Shown piece by piece: positions 7,125 to 15,358 of a stretch of 34,517 nt of DNA; position 1 is the first letter of the stretch, and the number at the start of each line of letters is the position of its first letter. The stretch lies in IMG/VR virus record IMGVR_UViG_3300034167_000106, positions 1 to 34,517 of that record, one strand, 5' to 3'. This DNA is from a virus. The position numbers were made by a program, and so were the translations under genes. The notes under the pieces were generated by a model that was not told where the DNA came from, ran no database searches, and saw only the letters and a list, made by a program, of their open reading frames with translations.

Positions 7125-10100
7125 TAATTTTATTATTTTTATCTTTTGGATTAAAAGCACAGGTTTACCAAGCTATGCCACAGGCTGGATATGGTCCTGT
7201 AAAAAGATTTTTAACAGATAGTGTTTTGACTATTCCAACTGGTATAAATTCTTTAAGAAATATAACTGGTGGAAGGGATGCAGGACAAATAAGATGGAAT
7301 ACAACTGATAGTAGTTTGTATATGTATAGTGGTTCACAATGGATTAAAATAAATACAGATACAAGTTCGTTAAATAATAAGATTAATGGTAAATTAAATA
7401 TAAGTGATACGGCTGCCATGCTTGCCACTTATTTAAATGCAAGTGATACTATCAGCCTTTCAAATAGAATAAATTTAAGGGTTAAATATTCAGATACTGC
7501 ATCGATGCTTTTACCATATTTACGAAAGTTAGATACTGCAAGTTTATCAGATAGGATTAATAAAAAAATGGATAGTTTAATATTAACTACCATTGGCACA
7601 GGTGGATTGGCAACGTTGCTAGGAACTACTTTAAATATTCCAAATTATAGCGGCGCATTAACTGGATATGTGCCATATTCAGGTGCAACAAATAACGTTA
7701 CATTAGGAAGTTATAATTTAACAGGAACTTTATTAAATGCAGATTATGCTTTACAGGTAAAAAATGGTGTTGGTGCTTATGGTAATTCTACTGTAAATTA
7801 TACTGCAATTACTTCAGATAATGGAAGTTTTAATTTTTTTACCAATTGGATGTCAGGACCAACATTATTTCAAAAGGGTGTGGCTTTCGTATATCCTACA
7901 AGCGGTACAACTTTTCAATATTTATTACCTATCCGAAATGGCACTTTAGCATTGGTAGAAGATACGGTAAGTTTATCAAATAGAATCAATGCGAAATTAG
8001 CAATAACGGACACAGTTTCTTTGTCAAATAGAATTAACCTAAAAGCAGATAAGTCCACTACCTTAACCATTAACGGGACTGGTTATGATTTAAGCGCAAA
8101 CAGAAGTTGGACTATCCCTACTACAGACACTACCAGCCTTTCTGATAGGATCAATACAGAGGCATCAAGGGCAACAACTGCGGAAGGATTAAAGCTGAAC
8201 ATATCAGACACAGCCGCTATGCTTAGTGCATACTACAAGGCTTCTAATCCAGCAGGATATATCACTGCTGCTGCTATTGCAGGGAAATTAAATATAAGTG
8301 ATACGGCTTCAATGCTATCTAATTACCAAAGTGCTATAAATGCTCGTGTTAAATATACCGATACTGCGGCAATGTTAGACCCCTATTTAACCGCTGCGGT
8401 AACAAGTGTAGGGTTATCAATGCCAGTTGCTTTTAATGTCAGCAATAGCCCTGTAACAAGCACAGGAACGATTGCAGTAACAGGAGCAGGAACGGCAGCA
8501 CAATATATTCGTGGTGATGGTCAATTGGCTACTTTGCCATCAGGTGCAAGCGGTGGAAGTTCGGTTGATTATTATTTAAATGGGGGAACAAGTCAGGGAA
8601 CTATTGGCGGAAGTACTTATTACGAAATGAGTAAAATTCCAGTTATAGGAACTGGCGCAGATTTTAATAGAACTAACGCACAAGGCAACGGATTAATTGC
8701 ACAATTTATTACTGATGTTGCAGACCCAAACAGGACAGAAATACCAGCAGGGGCATGGAATTTTGAAATGTTTTTTAGTGCTTCTTCAAATGGCGGTACA
8801 CCTTCATATTATATAGAATTATTAAAGTACGATGGTACTAATTTTACTTCGATTGCTAGTAGTTCGGCAGTACCTGAATTAATTACAAGCGGAACTATTA
8901 TTGATTTATATTTAACTTCTTTAGCAGTTCCATTTACTGCATTATCTATAACGGATAGATTAGTGGTAAGAGTTTATGTTACTACTTCAGGTAAGACAAT
9001 TACACTACATACTCAAAACGGACATCTTTGTTTGATTACAACAAGTTTTGCAGGTGGTGTAACATCGTTAAATGGGTTGGCTGCAAATACTCAATATTTG
9101 GCAGTTGATACGGTAGGAAGTGATTTTAATATTAACAGTTTAGTTGATACACATACTTTTAATTTACCGACTGCAAGCGCAACAAAACGAGGTGCTTTAA
9201 AGTCTGCGGATTGGTCAACCTTTAATGGTAAAATGAATTATTCAGATACTGTAAGTTTATCAAACCGAATTAATTTAAAATTAAATAGTGCAGATACGGC
9301 AAGTTTATCAAACAGAATTAATACAAAAGCAGACGCATTAAGCGGAACAACTAACACAATACCTAAATTCACTTCAGGAACTACAATAGGAAATAGTAAT
9401 ATAAAAGATGATGGAAATATAGTAAGTGTTAATGCAACGGCTGGAACTTTTGGTGCTTTGCAAGTTGGTAATTATAATGGTAATATTTTAATGAATACTA
9501 ACAATACAAGTGCAGGTTTAATATTTCAAAATACATCAGCATCCAATAAAAAATGGGATTTTTCTTCTTATAATAATGACCTATCTTTTAACGAATCAAA
9601 TGTTAATCCTGTAATGACTTTGCAAGCAGGGGGCAATGTGGGAATAAATGTAACTAACCCATCTAATAAATTAGAAGTGAATGGAACTTTTAAGTCGGTA
9701 GGTATTGCGACATTTGGCAGCACATTATCAAACGGAACTTATGCCTATACATTGCCATCTGGCACAGGTACATTAGCGCTTTCAAGTGCTTTTGATACTA
9801 CTTCATTAAGCAACCGAATAAATACAAAATTAAACATTAGTGATACTGCTTCTATGCTTAGCGGATACCAAAGCGCAATTAATTCTAAGCAACCACAATT
9901 AAATGGTACTGGTTTTGTAAAAGCATCAGGCACTACAATTAGTTATGATAATAATACCTATGCAACTACATCAGCATTAAGTGGATATTTACCATTGAGT
10001 GGAGGCACTTTAACAGGTGCTTTGGGTGCGACTAGTGCTACGTTTGTAAGTTCAAATGCAGCTGGAACATTAGGAGTTTATGCAAGTACATCAGGGAGGG

Positions 10101-11389
10101 GTATTATGATTAACCCAAATCTAACAGTTGGTCAAACTTCAATATATTCTGATTATTTAGGAGGTGCAGAACCTACTCTATATTTAGCTACTTATACAAA
10201 CAGGAGTAATGGTTTAGGGATAACTTTAAATACTAATGGAACAGTAACATTAGGTGCTGCTTTGGGTGGGACTAGTGCTACTTTCTCTAGTAGTGTAACT
10301 TCATCACAATTTATTTCTCCTTCAAATTTAAATAATTCTCAATTAAATACAGGAAGTGTAGAAATTCAATCTTATGTAGTAAATAATAGTTGGGTAGGAG
10401 ATAATGTTTATTATAATGGAACAAATTTTACTAGAAGAAATGCAGGATATGCTTCTCAACTTTATTTTGAAACAAGCGGTGCTATTGCCTTTTTTACTTC
10501 ACCAAGTGCAGCAGCAGGAACAACACCTTCATTTGTAAGAAGTCTAACATTAACTAATACAGGAGCAGCTACGTTTTCTAGTAGTGTAAGTGTTGGTGGG
10601 TATTTAACAGGAACAGGAGTTAACCCAGGAGGACTTGGTGGAAGTAGATACCTTATTGACTTTTCAGGAAATTATTCAAGGTTTTTTTCTTATGGTATTA
10701 ATAATGCTACAAATGGAGGATTTTTATTTAATTCACAAAGGAGTGATGGTACAAATAGTTTAGATTTTTTAACCATAGCCCCTACAGGAGCAGCTACGTT
10801 TAGTTCATCGATTGCTGCAACAGGAGTAGTAGACATAAAAGGTGTAGGTTCTAATACTTTAGGAAGTGGACCATATCTTGAAATGGGTTCACCAGCAGGA
10901 AATAGATATTTTTTAGAACAACTTAATGCTTCAGATGGATGTGATTTTTGGTATTATAACGGTTCATCTTGGGCGGTAAAACAAACATTTAATTCAGATG
11001 GTAATGTTAAATTTATTGGGTTAGCAGGTTCAGGAAGCAGAGCAGTTTTAGCTGATGCAAATGGTTTATTATCCGCTCCTGTATCGGATATTAGTGTAAA
11101 AGAAAATATTAAGCCTTTAGATTATGGTATAGCTGATATTATGAAATTAAAGCCTGTTTCATTTGAATATATTAAATCTTATAAAAACTACGGGAAAGGA
11201 AAGCAGATAGGAAACATTGCACAAGATATGGCAAAGGTAATTCCAGAAGCAGTTTTCACTACACCGTCAACAGGTAAGATGGGTATTAATTATGACCAAT
11301 TAAATGGTGTTTATATTAAAGCATTACAAGAGTTGCAGTTACAAAATGAAGCATTAATTAAAAGAATAGAAACATTAGAAAACAAATAA
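7106..11389 (+). CDS. Tail fibre with signal peptide, SDT-SLSNRIN repeats and S74 chaperone domain
   Basis: At 1427 residues this is the largest gene. The first 19 residues form a Sec-type signal peptide (basic start, IIIILLFLSFG core, KAQ end), rare for a virion protein. The shaft carries many copies of two short related modules: DTxSLSNRIN (for example near bases 7447, 7532, 7960, 8009, 8126, 9244, 9293, 9796) and NISDTAxMLxxY. Later repeats read GATSATF or GAATFSSS. The C-terminal 85 residues are a Peptidase_S74 intramolecular chaperone (SDISVKENI, then LKPVSFEY, IGNIAQDM, a closing coiled coil), which trimerises the fibre and cuts itself off, usually just before that Ser-Asp. The likely role is host receptor binding. 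Confidence 0.9.
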   Translation: MQRAIIIILLFLSFGLKAQVYQAMPQAGYGPVKRFLTDSVLTIPTGINSLRNITGGRDAGQIRWNTTDSSLYMYSGSQWIKINTDTSSLNNKINGKLNISDTAAMLATYLNASDTISLSNRINLRVKYSDTASMLLPYLRKLDTASLSDRINKKMDSLILTTIGTGGLATLLGTTLNIPNYSGALTGYVPYSGATNNVTLGSYNLTGTLLNADYALQVKNGVGAYGNSTVNYTAITSDNGSFNFFTNWMSGPTLFQKGVAFVYPTSGTTFQYLLPIRNGTLALVEDTVSLSNRINAKLAITDTVSLSNRINLKADKSTTLTINGTGYDLSANRSWTIPTTDTTSLSDRINTEASRATTAEGLKLNISDTAAMLSAYYKASNPAGYITAAAIAGKLNISDTASMLSNYQSAINARVKYTDTAAMLDPYLTAAVTSVGLSMPVAFNVSNSPVTSTGTIAVTGAGTAAQYIRGDGQLATLPSGASGGSSVDYYLNGGTSQGTIGGSTYYEMSKIPVIGTGADFNRTNAQGNGLIAQFITDVADPNRTEIPAGAWNFEMFFSASSNGGTPSYYIELLKYDGTNFTSIASSSAVPELITSGTIIDLYLTSLAVPFTALSITDRLVVRVYVTTSGKTITLHTQNGHLCLITTSFAGGVTSLNGLAANTQYLAVDTVGSDFNINSLVDTHTFNLPTASATKRGALKSADWSTFNGKMNYSDTVSLSNRINLKLNSADTASLSNRINTKADALSGTTNTIPKFTSGTTIGNSNIKDDGNIVSVNATAGTFGALQVGNYNGNILMNTNNTSAGLIFQNTSASNKKWDFSSYNNDLSFNESNVNPVMTLQAGGNVGINVTNPSNKLEVNGTFKSVGIATFGSTLSNGTYAYTLPSGTGTLALSSAFDTTSLSNRINTKLNISDTASMLSGYQSAINSKQPQLNGTGFVKASGTTISYDNNTYATTSALSGYLPLSGGTLTGALGATSATFVSSNAAGTLGVYASTSGRGIMINPNLTVGQTSIYSDYLGGAEPTLYLATYTNRSNGLGITLNTNGTVTLGAALGGTSATFSSSVTSSQFISPSNLNNSQLNTGSVEIQSYVVNNSWVGDNVYYNGTNFTRRNAGYASQLYFETSGAIAFFTSPSAAAGTTPSFVRSLTLTNTGAATFSSSVSVGGYLTGTGVNPGGLGGSRYLIDFSGNYSRFFSYGINNATNGGFLFNSQRSDGTNSLDFLTIAPTGAATFSSSIAATGVVDIKGVGSNTLGSGPYLEMGSPAGNRYFLEQLNASDGCDFWYYNGSSWAVKQTFNSDGNVKFIGLAGSGSRAVLADANGLLSAPVSDISVKENIKPLDYGIADIMKLKPVSFEYIKSYKNYGKGKQIGNIAQDMAKVIPEAVFTTPSTGKMGINYDQLNGVYIKALQELQLQNEALIKRIETLENK

Positions 11390-11396
11390 ATCAAAT

Positions 11397-11618
11397 ATGA
11401 AAAAAACAATCACAACCCTAGTAATGGCATTAACCATGTCAACAGTATTTGCCCAAGTATCCGATACATTAATTATACGTATCGACACCACAACTTTTAA
11501 GAACGTAATTGCAATTATACAAAAGCAATTGGATAGCAAAGCAGCAAGTGATTACATTTTGCAAGCATTGAGTAAATATGAATTAATATCAACAAAGCCT
11601 AAAGAAATAAAAAAGTAA
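11397..11618 (+). CDS. Small secreted protein with signal peptide
   Basis: A 73-residue protein starts 8 bases after the fibre stop. Residues 1-20 form a clear signal peptide with a basic start, a hydrophobic core and a TVFAQ end typical of Bacteroidota. The mature part begins with a strand (DTLIIRIDTTTF) and then one amphipathic helix. It belongs to a run of three successive signal-peptide genes including the fibre. No family is recognised. It could be a fibre-associated or periplasm-directed factor; nothing in the sequence decides between them. Confidence 0.75.
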   Translation: MKKTITTLVMALTMSTVFAQVSDTLIIRIDTTTFKNVIAIIQKQLDSKAASDYILQALSKYELISTKPKEIKK

Positions 11619-11619
11619 T

Positions 11620-11994
11620 ATGAAAAAAATAATCTTATCAGTTTTAGTGTTGGCATCATTGTCAACAAAAGCGCAAATGTTTAGAAATAATTCCGATACT
11701 GCAATAATTGGAAATGATACTATCTACTACCAAAAGGGTGGTATATTAATTAAGCCAGTTATTGTTAATTACAAAGGAGAGGACGCATGGTCATTAAGTT
11801 GGACTGCTAACAACCTTTCAAGCAACGGAGAAGGGTGTAATACATACGTAACATTAAGAGGTAAAAACAACAACCAGTTAGCTGATTTTAACTGTTATAT
11901 TCCTGCTTCAGTAGTTGCGGTTTGGGGAATTAGTAATGCTCCGATAGATTCTACAATCCTATCTCAATATCCAAGATTTGTAAAACAAGACTAA
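11620..11994 (+). CDS. Secreted beta-rich protein with signal peptide
   Basis: This 124-residue protein starts one base after the previous stop. The signal peptide (MKKIILSVLVLASLSTKAQ) is again of host Bacteroidota style. The mature part is beta-rich with aromatic strands (DTIYYQKGG, DAWSLSWTANNL, CNTYVTLRG) and two cysteines that could form a disulfide once exported (Cys in GEGCNTY and NCYIP). Export to the periplasm or cell surface during infection is implied, perhaps acting with the fibre or in superinfection exclusion; these roles are inference. No homologous family is recognised. Confidence 0.75.
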   Translation: MKKIILSVLVLASLSTKAQMFRNNSDTAIIGNDTIYYQKGGILIKPVIVNYKGEDAWSLSWTANNLSSNGEGCNTYVTLRGKNNNQLADFNCYIPASVVAVWGISNAPIDSTILSQYPRFVKQD

Positions 11995-12152
11995 TGAACT
12001 GGCACGATTACAAAATATACATATTGAATGGGGTTGCGCTTTCGGTATCTCTTACAAGTATTGAAACATATTTACGCATTTCATTATTAGTCCTTTCAAT
12101 AGCATACACAATTTTTAAACTTTTAAAAAATGATAAAAATGAAAAATCTTAA
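11994..12152 (+). CDS. Small membrane protein (possible holin/antiholin partner)
   Basis: The ATG overlaps the previous stop by one base (TAATG) and opens a 52-residue frame ending at 12152, overlapping the next gene by 23 bases. The sequence has a polar start (MNWHDYKIYIL), one or two hydrophobic segments (NGVALSVSLTS; ISLLVLSIAYTIF) and a basic tail (KLLKNDKNEKS). Tight overlaps on both sides and placement at the front of the lysis genes support it as real. It could be part of the holin system. Confidence 0.65.
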   Translation: MNWHDYKIYILNGVALSVSLTSIETYLRISLLVLSIAYTIFKLLKNDKNEKS

Positions 12153-12321
12153 AACAAGTTTGGCTGGTTTATTGGCTGGTATGCCATTTGTTATTGATGC
12201 GCTTATGCAAGCCTATACGGCTGGTTCTTTTACCAACAAAAGCGGTCTACAATTAGTTGCAGCTATCGGGGTGGTTCTTTTAGGTCTATACAGTAAAGAC
12301 CACGATGTTAAAGGTCTTTAA
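12130..12321 (+). CDS. Holin-like small membrane protein
   Basis: A 63-residue protein precedes the spanin-like and lysozyme genes. It has two hydrophobic segments, LAGLLAGMPFVIDALMQAY and LQLVAAIGVVLLGLY, separated by a short polar turn, and ends in SKDHDVKGL. Small Bacteroidota phage membrane proteins ending in a similar AKDxxVTG phrase are familiar beside endolysins and are presumed holins that time lysis. An internal ATG at 12139 (MKNLKTS) is an equally plausible start, giving 60 residues. The 3' end overlaps the spanin gene by 17 bases. Confidence 0.7.
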   Translation: MIKMKNLKTSLAGLLAGMPFVIDALMQAYTAGSFTNKSGLQLVAAIGVVLLGLYSKDHDVKGL

Positions 12322-12814
12322 GTTATTAGTAGCAGTTATCCTATTAGGGGGCTGCTACACCCAATTTAAAGCTACCAAACAAGTTGACAAGGCGTTGGCT
12401 CATTATCCGCAAATAGTGGCTAGAATCGCCTTAGATTCTTTTCCTTGTGATGTTATCCGTATCGATACGTTTATATCCGTAAGAGATTCAATTATTGAAT
12501 GTATTCCAGTAGAAAACTTTACAACCCTGTCCCAAATAGATACAATATATGGGACTAAAAAAGTATTTATAAAGTTGCCTATTAGGACAACTTACATTAC
12601 CAAAGTGGTTGAATCAACTGCAAAGCTAGCCATAATTAACGCTCAATTGGATTCGGTTAATAATGTGATTCGCGAATTGCAAAAGGCAAAGGGTGAACTA
12701 ACTGGTAAGGTTGATAGAAAGAATAAAGTTATTTGGTGGCTTATTGGTCTTTTATTGTTATTGTCAATTCCATTAGTTATCCGCATTTTCAAGATGTTAT
12801 CAATAAATATATAG
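12305..12814 (+). CDS. Candidate unimolecular spanin (lipobox plus C-terminal membrane segment)
   Basis: This 169-residue protein begins with a lipoprotein signal: MLKVFKLLVAVILLGG followed by Cys17 (lipobox LLGGC). A predicted periplasmic part spans about residues 18-140 and includes a helical, coiled-coil-like stretch (residues 104-138, AKLAIINAQLDSVNNVIREL). A single hydrophobic segment (about 142-162, VIWWLIGLLLLLSIPLVI) lies near the C-terminus. An outer-membrane lipid anchor at one end and an inner-membrane anchor at the other is the architecture of u-spanins such as T1 gp11, which fuse the two membranes after wall degradation. The position between holin-like protein and lysozyme fits. 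An alternative is an Rz-like protein with a chance lipobox. Confidence 0.65.
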   Translation: MLKVFKLLVAVILLGGCYTQFKATKQVDKALAHYPQIVARIALDSFPCDVIRIDTFISVRDSIIECIPVENFTTLSQIDTIYGTKKVFIKLPIRTTYITKVVESTAKLAIINAQLDSVNNVIRELQKAKGELTGKVDRKNKVIWWLIGLLLLLSIPLVIRIFKMLSINI

Positions 12815-12823
12815 TTTTACAAT

Positions 12824-13276
12824 ATGAAGCAGCCATCTGAAGAATTTTACCGATTAATAAAGTTATTTGAAGGGTGTAAATTAGAGGCTTACAGATGCCC
12901 TGCTAATGTGGTAACTATTGGGTGGGGTAGTGTTTTAGATAGTAAAGGGAATGCATTTCACATGGGTGCTAAAATAACACAGGCTGATGCTGATTTACTT
13001 TTGAAAAATGAAGTTAATAAAAAAGCAAAGTTTTTAAATAAAGAATTGGGAAAAACAGAAGTAACGCAAAATCAATTTGATGCGCTTTTGTCATTTCAAT
13101 ATAATTGTGGTAATGCTGCATTAAGCAGAAGTACATTATTCAGAAGGGTAAAGACAGACCCTAATGATAGTTTTATTATATCAGAATTTGCAAAATGGAA
13201 CAAGGCAGGCGGTAAAGAAGTTAAGGGATTATCAATAAGAAGATCAATGGAATCAAAACTTTATTTCACAAAATAA
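12824..13276 (+). CDS. Endolysin, GH24 lysozyme
   Basis: This 150-residue protein matches the T4/P22-type lysozyme family (GH24), which cuts the MurNAc-GlcNAc bond of peptidoglycan. The active-site region reads LFEGCKLEAYRCPANVVTIGWG: Glu16, then Cys25 after 8 residues, then Thr31 after 5, the E-8-D/C-5-T triad in which Cys replaces the usual Asp in some members. A helix with NQFDALLSFQYNCGNAALSRS, typical of the C-terminal lobe, follows. There is no signal peptide or anchor, so it should need the holin for release. It sits 9 bases after the candidate spanin. Confidence 0.93.
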   Translation: MKQPSEEFYRLIKLFEGCKLEAYRCPANVVTIGWGSVLDSKGNAFHMGAKITQADADLLLKNEVNKKAKFLNKELGKTEVTQNQFDALLSFQYNCGNAALSRSTLFRRVKTDPNDSFIISEFAKWNKAGGKEVKGLSIRRSMESKLYFTK

Positions 13277-13281
13277 AAATT

Positions 13282-14115
13282 ATGCGCCCAAGATTTAATG
13301 AGATTCAAACGGACTGGTGGCAACAAAAGCAATTATTTGATAAACAACTTTACAAGGTATTAATATTTTCAGACTGTCATGGATGGCTGGCAGACCTTTC
13401 GGCACTTCGTTGCATTAATAAAGTACTTCAGCATAATAAATTTGATGAGGTAATTATTAATGGGGATGTAACTGATATGCCTTATATATCAAAGCACAGT
13501 CAGAAATTATATCAAGAAGGTATATTAAAAGGATATACCGAAGTAGGAGAAATAGAATACACCAAAGAGCAGATTTTAAAACCTTTACGATTAAGTACTG
13601 ATGCAAAGATTCGTGTTAGACTAGGCAACCATGACGAGAGAATAACTAATCCATATAATTTAGGTGATAAGCAATTGGCAAGATTAGCGGTACTTTACAA
13701 AAATTACAATAGTACGAAATACAATGAGATGTTAGGATTGAAAGAAACTGACGGATTTATTTATGATGAAAGCGATGTTTATAATCTATTTAATATTTTT
13801 GATGTTACCCACGGATTGAGTTTAAATAAAACCGCAGCCGAAAAAAACATTTATGAGTATATGGGTAGCGGTTCTACTGGTCATACTCATAGACTAAATT
13901 CTAAATACTTAACCAATAGAAAAAACCCTTATGTTTGGCTAGAAAGTGGATGTACAAGATTAACAAAAGAAGTTGAATTTTTCCCAACAGGAAAGACCGC
14001 TGATTGGCAACAAGGATTTATAGAAGTTGTATTTACGAAGACAGGGTTTTTTGCCCAGCCTACTTTGATATTAAATGGTGAATGTTATTATAACGGTATA
14101 ATATACAAGGGATGA
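13282..14115 (+). CDS. Calcineurin-like metallophosphoesterase
   Basis: This 277-residue protein carries the ordered metal-binding motifs of the calcineurin-like phosphoesterase family: D31-x-H33 (SDCHG), GDVTD at 61-65, GNHDE at 115-119, His177 (VTHG) and GHTHR at 200-204. Such enzymes use a dinuclear metal centre to hydrolyse phosphomono- or diesters. The substrate cannot be told from sequence; phage homologues could act on nucleotides, nucleic acid ends or signalling nucleotides. It lies between the lysozyme and an HExxH protein, overlaps the latter by 4 bases (ATGA), and is transcribed as part of the late operon that ends at 14443-14476. Confidence 0.88.
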   Translation: MRPRFNEIQTDWWQQKQLFDKQLYKVLIFSDCHGWLADLSALRCINKVLQHNKFDEVIINGDVTDMPYISKHSQKLYQEGILKGYTEVGEIEYTKEQILKPLRLSTDAKIRVRLGNHDERITNPYNLGDKQLARLAVLYKNYNSTKYNEMLGLKETDGFIYDESDVYNLFNIFDVTHGLSLNKTAAEKNIYEYMGSGSTGHTHRLNSKYLTNRKNPYVWLESGCTRLTKEVEFFPTGKTADWQQGFIEVVFTKTGFFAQPTLILNGECYYNGIIYKG

Positions 14116-14420
14116 ACGGAAGTATATTAATACCTGAAAACTTTAAGCTGGGTGGAAAAACTATTAATATAATTATAGACAATGAATATTGTAACGATAA
14201 CAACTGTCTAGGTGAAGCGGATTTTAGTTTAAAAATAATTACTTTATGCGATACCTATGCAGGTAAGAAATTAACTAAGCGAAGCAAAGAGCAAATATAT
14301 TACCATGAATTAATACATCAGATATTGCATACTATGAAGCTAGAAAGATTAAAGTATAATGAGTTATTTGTTGATGCTTTTGCTGACTGCTTAATTGAGT
14401 ATGAAAGGACAAAAAGATAG
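14112..14420 (+). CDS. Small HExxH metalloprotease-like protein
   Basis: This 102-residue protein has a zinc-protease signature H65-E-L-I-H69 (YYHELIHQIL) in a helix, with a later acidic helix (ELFVDAFADCLIEYE) that could supply a third ligand. The N-terminus has short strands (INIIIDNEYC, LKIITLCD). This resembles minimal ImmA/IrrE- or SprT-like metallopeptidases found in phages. The target is unknown. It is the last gene before the late-operon terminator and is translationally coupled to the phosphoesterase upstream. Confidence 0.7.
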   Translation: MNGSILIPENFKLGGKTINIIIDNEYCNDNNCLGEADFSLKIITLCDTYAGKKLTKRSKEQIYYHELIHQILHTMKLERLKYNELFVDAFADCLIEYERTKR

Positions 14421-14442
14421 TTTGTTTTTTAGTTTTTGGTTT

Positions 14443-14476
14443 AATCCTGCCGTTTCTACGGTGGGATTTTTAATTT
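14443..14476 (+). terminator. Strong rho-independent terminator ending the late operon
   Basis: AATCCTGCCG (14443-14452) pairs with CGGTGGGATT (14459-14468) through ten pairs, two of them G-U, around a 6-base loop TTTCTA. A T-rich tail TTTTTAATTTATTTT-like stretch follows from 14467. It lies 22 bases after the last late gene and about 80 bases before the early promoter, so it separates the two transcription units. Confidence 0.92.
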
Positions 14477-14556
14477 ATTTTATGACCTGAAACCCAATAG
14501 AATCAATGCTTATTATAATTATTATATATATATTGTAAAAAAAACTTTAAAATAAA

Positions 14557-14587
14557 TTTGGTAGTGTCAAAAAAGGTTGTATCTTTG
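14557..14587 (+). promoter_or_regulatory. Bacteroidota-type sigma-ABfr promoter for the early region
   Basis: TTTG at 14557-14560 is followed after 19 bases by TATCTTTG at 14580-14587, an exact match to the Bacteroidota consensus (-33 TTTG and -7 TAnnTTTG). The predicted start of transcription is about 14592-14596, leaving a short leader before the ATG at 14620. It faces the small-gene cluster and replication genes and lies just downstream of the late terminator, so it is the best candidate early promoter, read by the unmodified host polymerase. Confidence 0.85.
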
Positions 14588-14619
14588 ATTTATCAAATAA
14601 CCTTTAAAACTTTAAAATT

Positions 14620-14838
14620 ATGAAAATCAAAGTAACAAAAACATTTTATGATGGTCAAAAATTTACGGAATTAGGTTTTTATTCATCTTTAGAATCTGCT
14701 CATAGTGAACATAAACATTATGAATATCAACAGACTTTTGAAGATATTGAAAATGGCTTAGTTCCTTATATTCATTTAATTGAATATAGAAATGAAGAAC
14801 ATTGTAATGATTTATATTTTACTTGCAAGAATATTTAA
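14620..14838 (+). CDS. Small early protein, unknown
   Basis: This 72-residue protein is the first gene after the early promoter. It starts with strands (MKIKVTKTFYDG, ELGFYSSLESA) and is rich in His, Tyr and Glu, with the phrases EHKHYEYQQTFEDIE and EYRNEEHCNDLYF. I recognise no family. First position under a host-type promoter suggests expression within minutes of infection, as expected for host-takeover or anti-defence factors; this is inference from position only. Confidence 0.7.
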   Translation: MKIKVTKTFYDGQKFTELGFYSSLESAHSEHKHYEYQQTFEDIENGLVPYIHLIEYRNEEHCNDLYFTCKNI

Positions 14839-14891
14839 ATTAAAAGGGGGTGCAGCATCCTATCAACTGCATAAACGAAAAAACAAACAAA

Positions 14892-15032
14892 ATGACTTAC
14901 GCAAAAATTACATTTAACGGTTCAAAAACTTACATGGTAATTGATAGCGCTAACCAATGCAGGTTTGCTACAACTTCAGAAAAAAAAGCAAAAAACTTTT
15001 TAGCTAAACTTTTAAAACAAGTAAAAAATTAA
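14892..15032 (+). CDS. Small early protein, unknown (46 aa)
   Basis: I place the start at the ATG at 14892, which follows an A-rich leader like other genes here; an upstream in-frame ATG at 14850 would add 14 residues without obvious fold signals. The 46-residue product MTYAKITFNGSKTYMVIDS... has two to three strands and a basic Lys-rich helix (SEKKAKNFLAKLLKQVKN). The next gene's product also begins with short strands and ends with a Lys-rich helix, so the two may be distantly related. Function unknown. Confidence 0.6.
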   Translation: MTYAKITFNGSKTYMVIDSANQCRFATTSEKKAKNFLAKLLKQVKN

Positions 15033-15035
15033 ATT

Positions 15036-15170
15036 ATGAAAGCAACAATTAAAATAAAAAATCCTTTTACTTATCCAACATATACAGTTATGATAGGTAA
15101 AGAAATAATCAAAGGGTTTTATTTAAAATCTGAAGCACTAATTTTTAAAAATAAAATAAACCAAAAATGA
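15036..15170 (+). CDS. Small early protein, unknown (44 aa)
   Basis: The frame from ATG 15036 to TGA 15168-15170 encodes 44 residues beginning MKATIKIKNPFTYPTYTVMI and ending in a basic helix (SEALIFKNKINQK). It starts 3 bases after the previous stop and overlaps the next gene start (ATGA), tight spacing that supports a real gene. Its layout, short strands followed by a Lys-rich helix, resembles that of the gene just upstream. No function can be assigned. Confidence 0.6.
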   Translation: MKATIKIKNPFTYPTYTVMIGKEIIKGFYLKSEALIFKNKINQK

Positions 15171-15358
15171 AACCAAGCCAACTAAAAATGCTCGAAGATT
15201 TGTACAACTTTCTAGGAGCAAACGAAACCTTACTAAAAGCAGAATTTAAAAAATTTAAAAAAGCATACCCAAAAGAAAAATTTAACTTTTTACAATTTTC
15301 AGTAACCACTTATTCAAACTTAAATGAAAACAACAAACCCACCAAACCCAGCAAATGA
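15167..15358 (+). CDS. Small early protein, helical and basic (63 aa)
   Basis: The ATG at 15167 overlaps the preceding TGA. The 63-residue product is helical at the start (QLKMLEDLYNFLGANETLL), followed by a Lys-rich segment (KAEFKKFKKAYPKEKF) and a polar Asn/Lys/Pro tail. It could bind nucleic acid through the basic segment, but no family is recognised. Its end overlaps the next small frame by 35 bases. Confidence 0.55.
   Translation: MKPSQLKMLEDLYNFLGANETLLKAEFKKFKKAYPKEKFNFLQFSVTTYSNLNENNKPTKPSK

Noticed and set aside
7106-11389. Diversity-generating retroelement acting on the fibre
   Set aside because: No reverse transcriptase gene and no template/variable repeat pair are seen; the internal repeats are protein modules.
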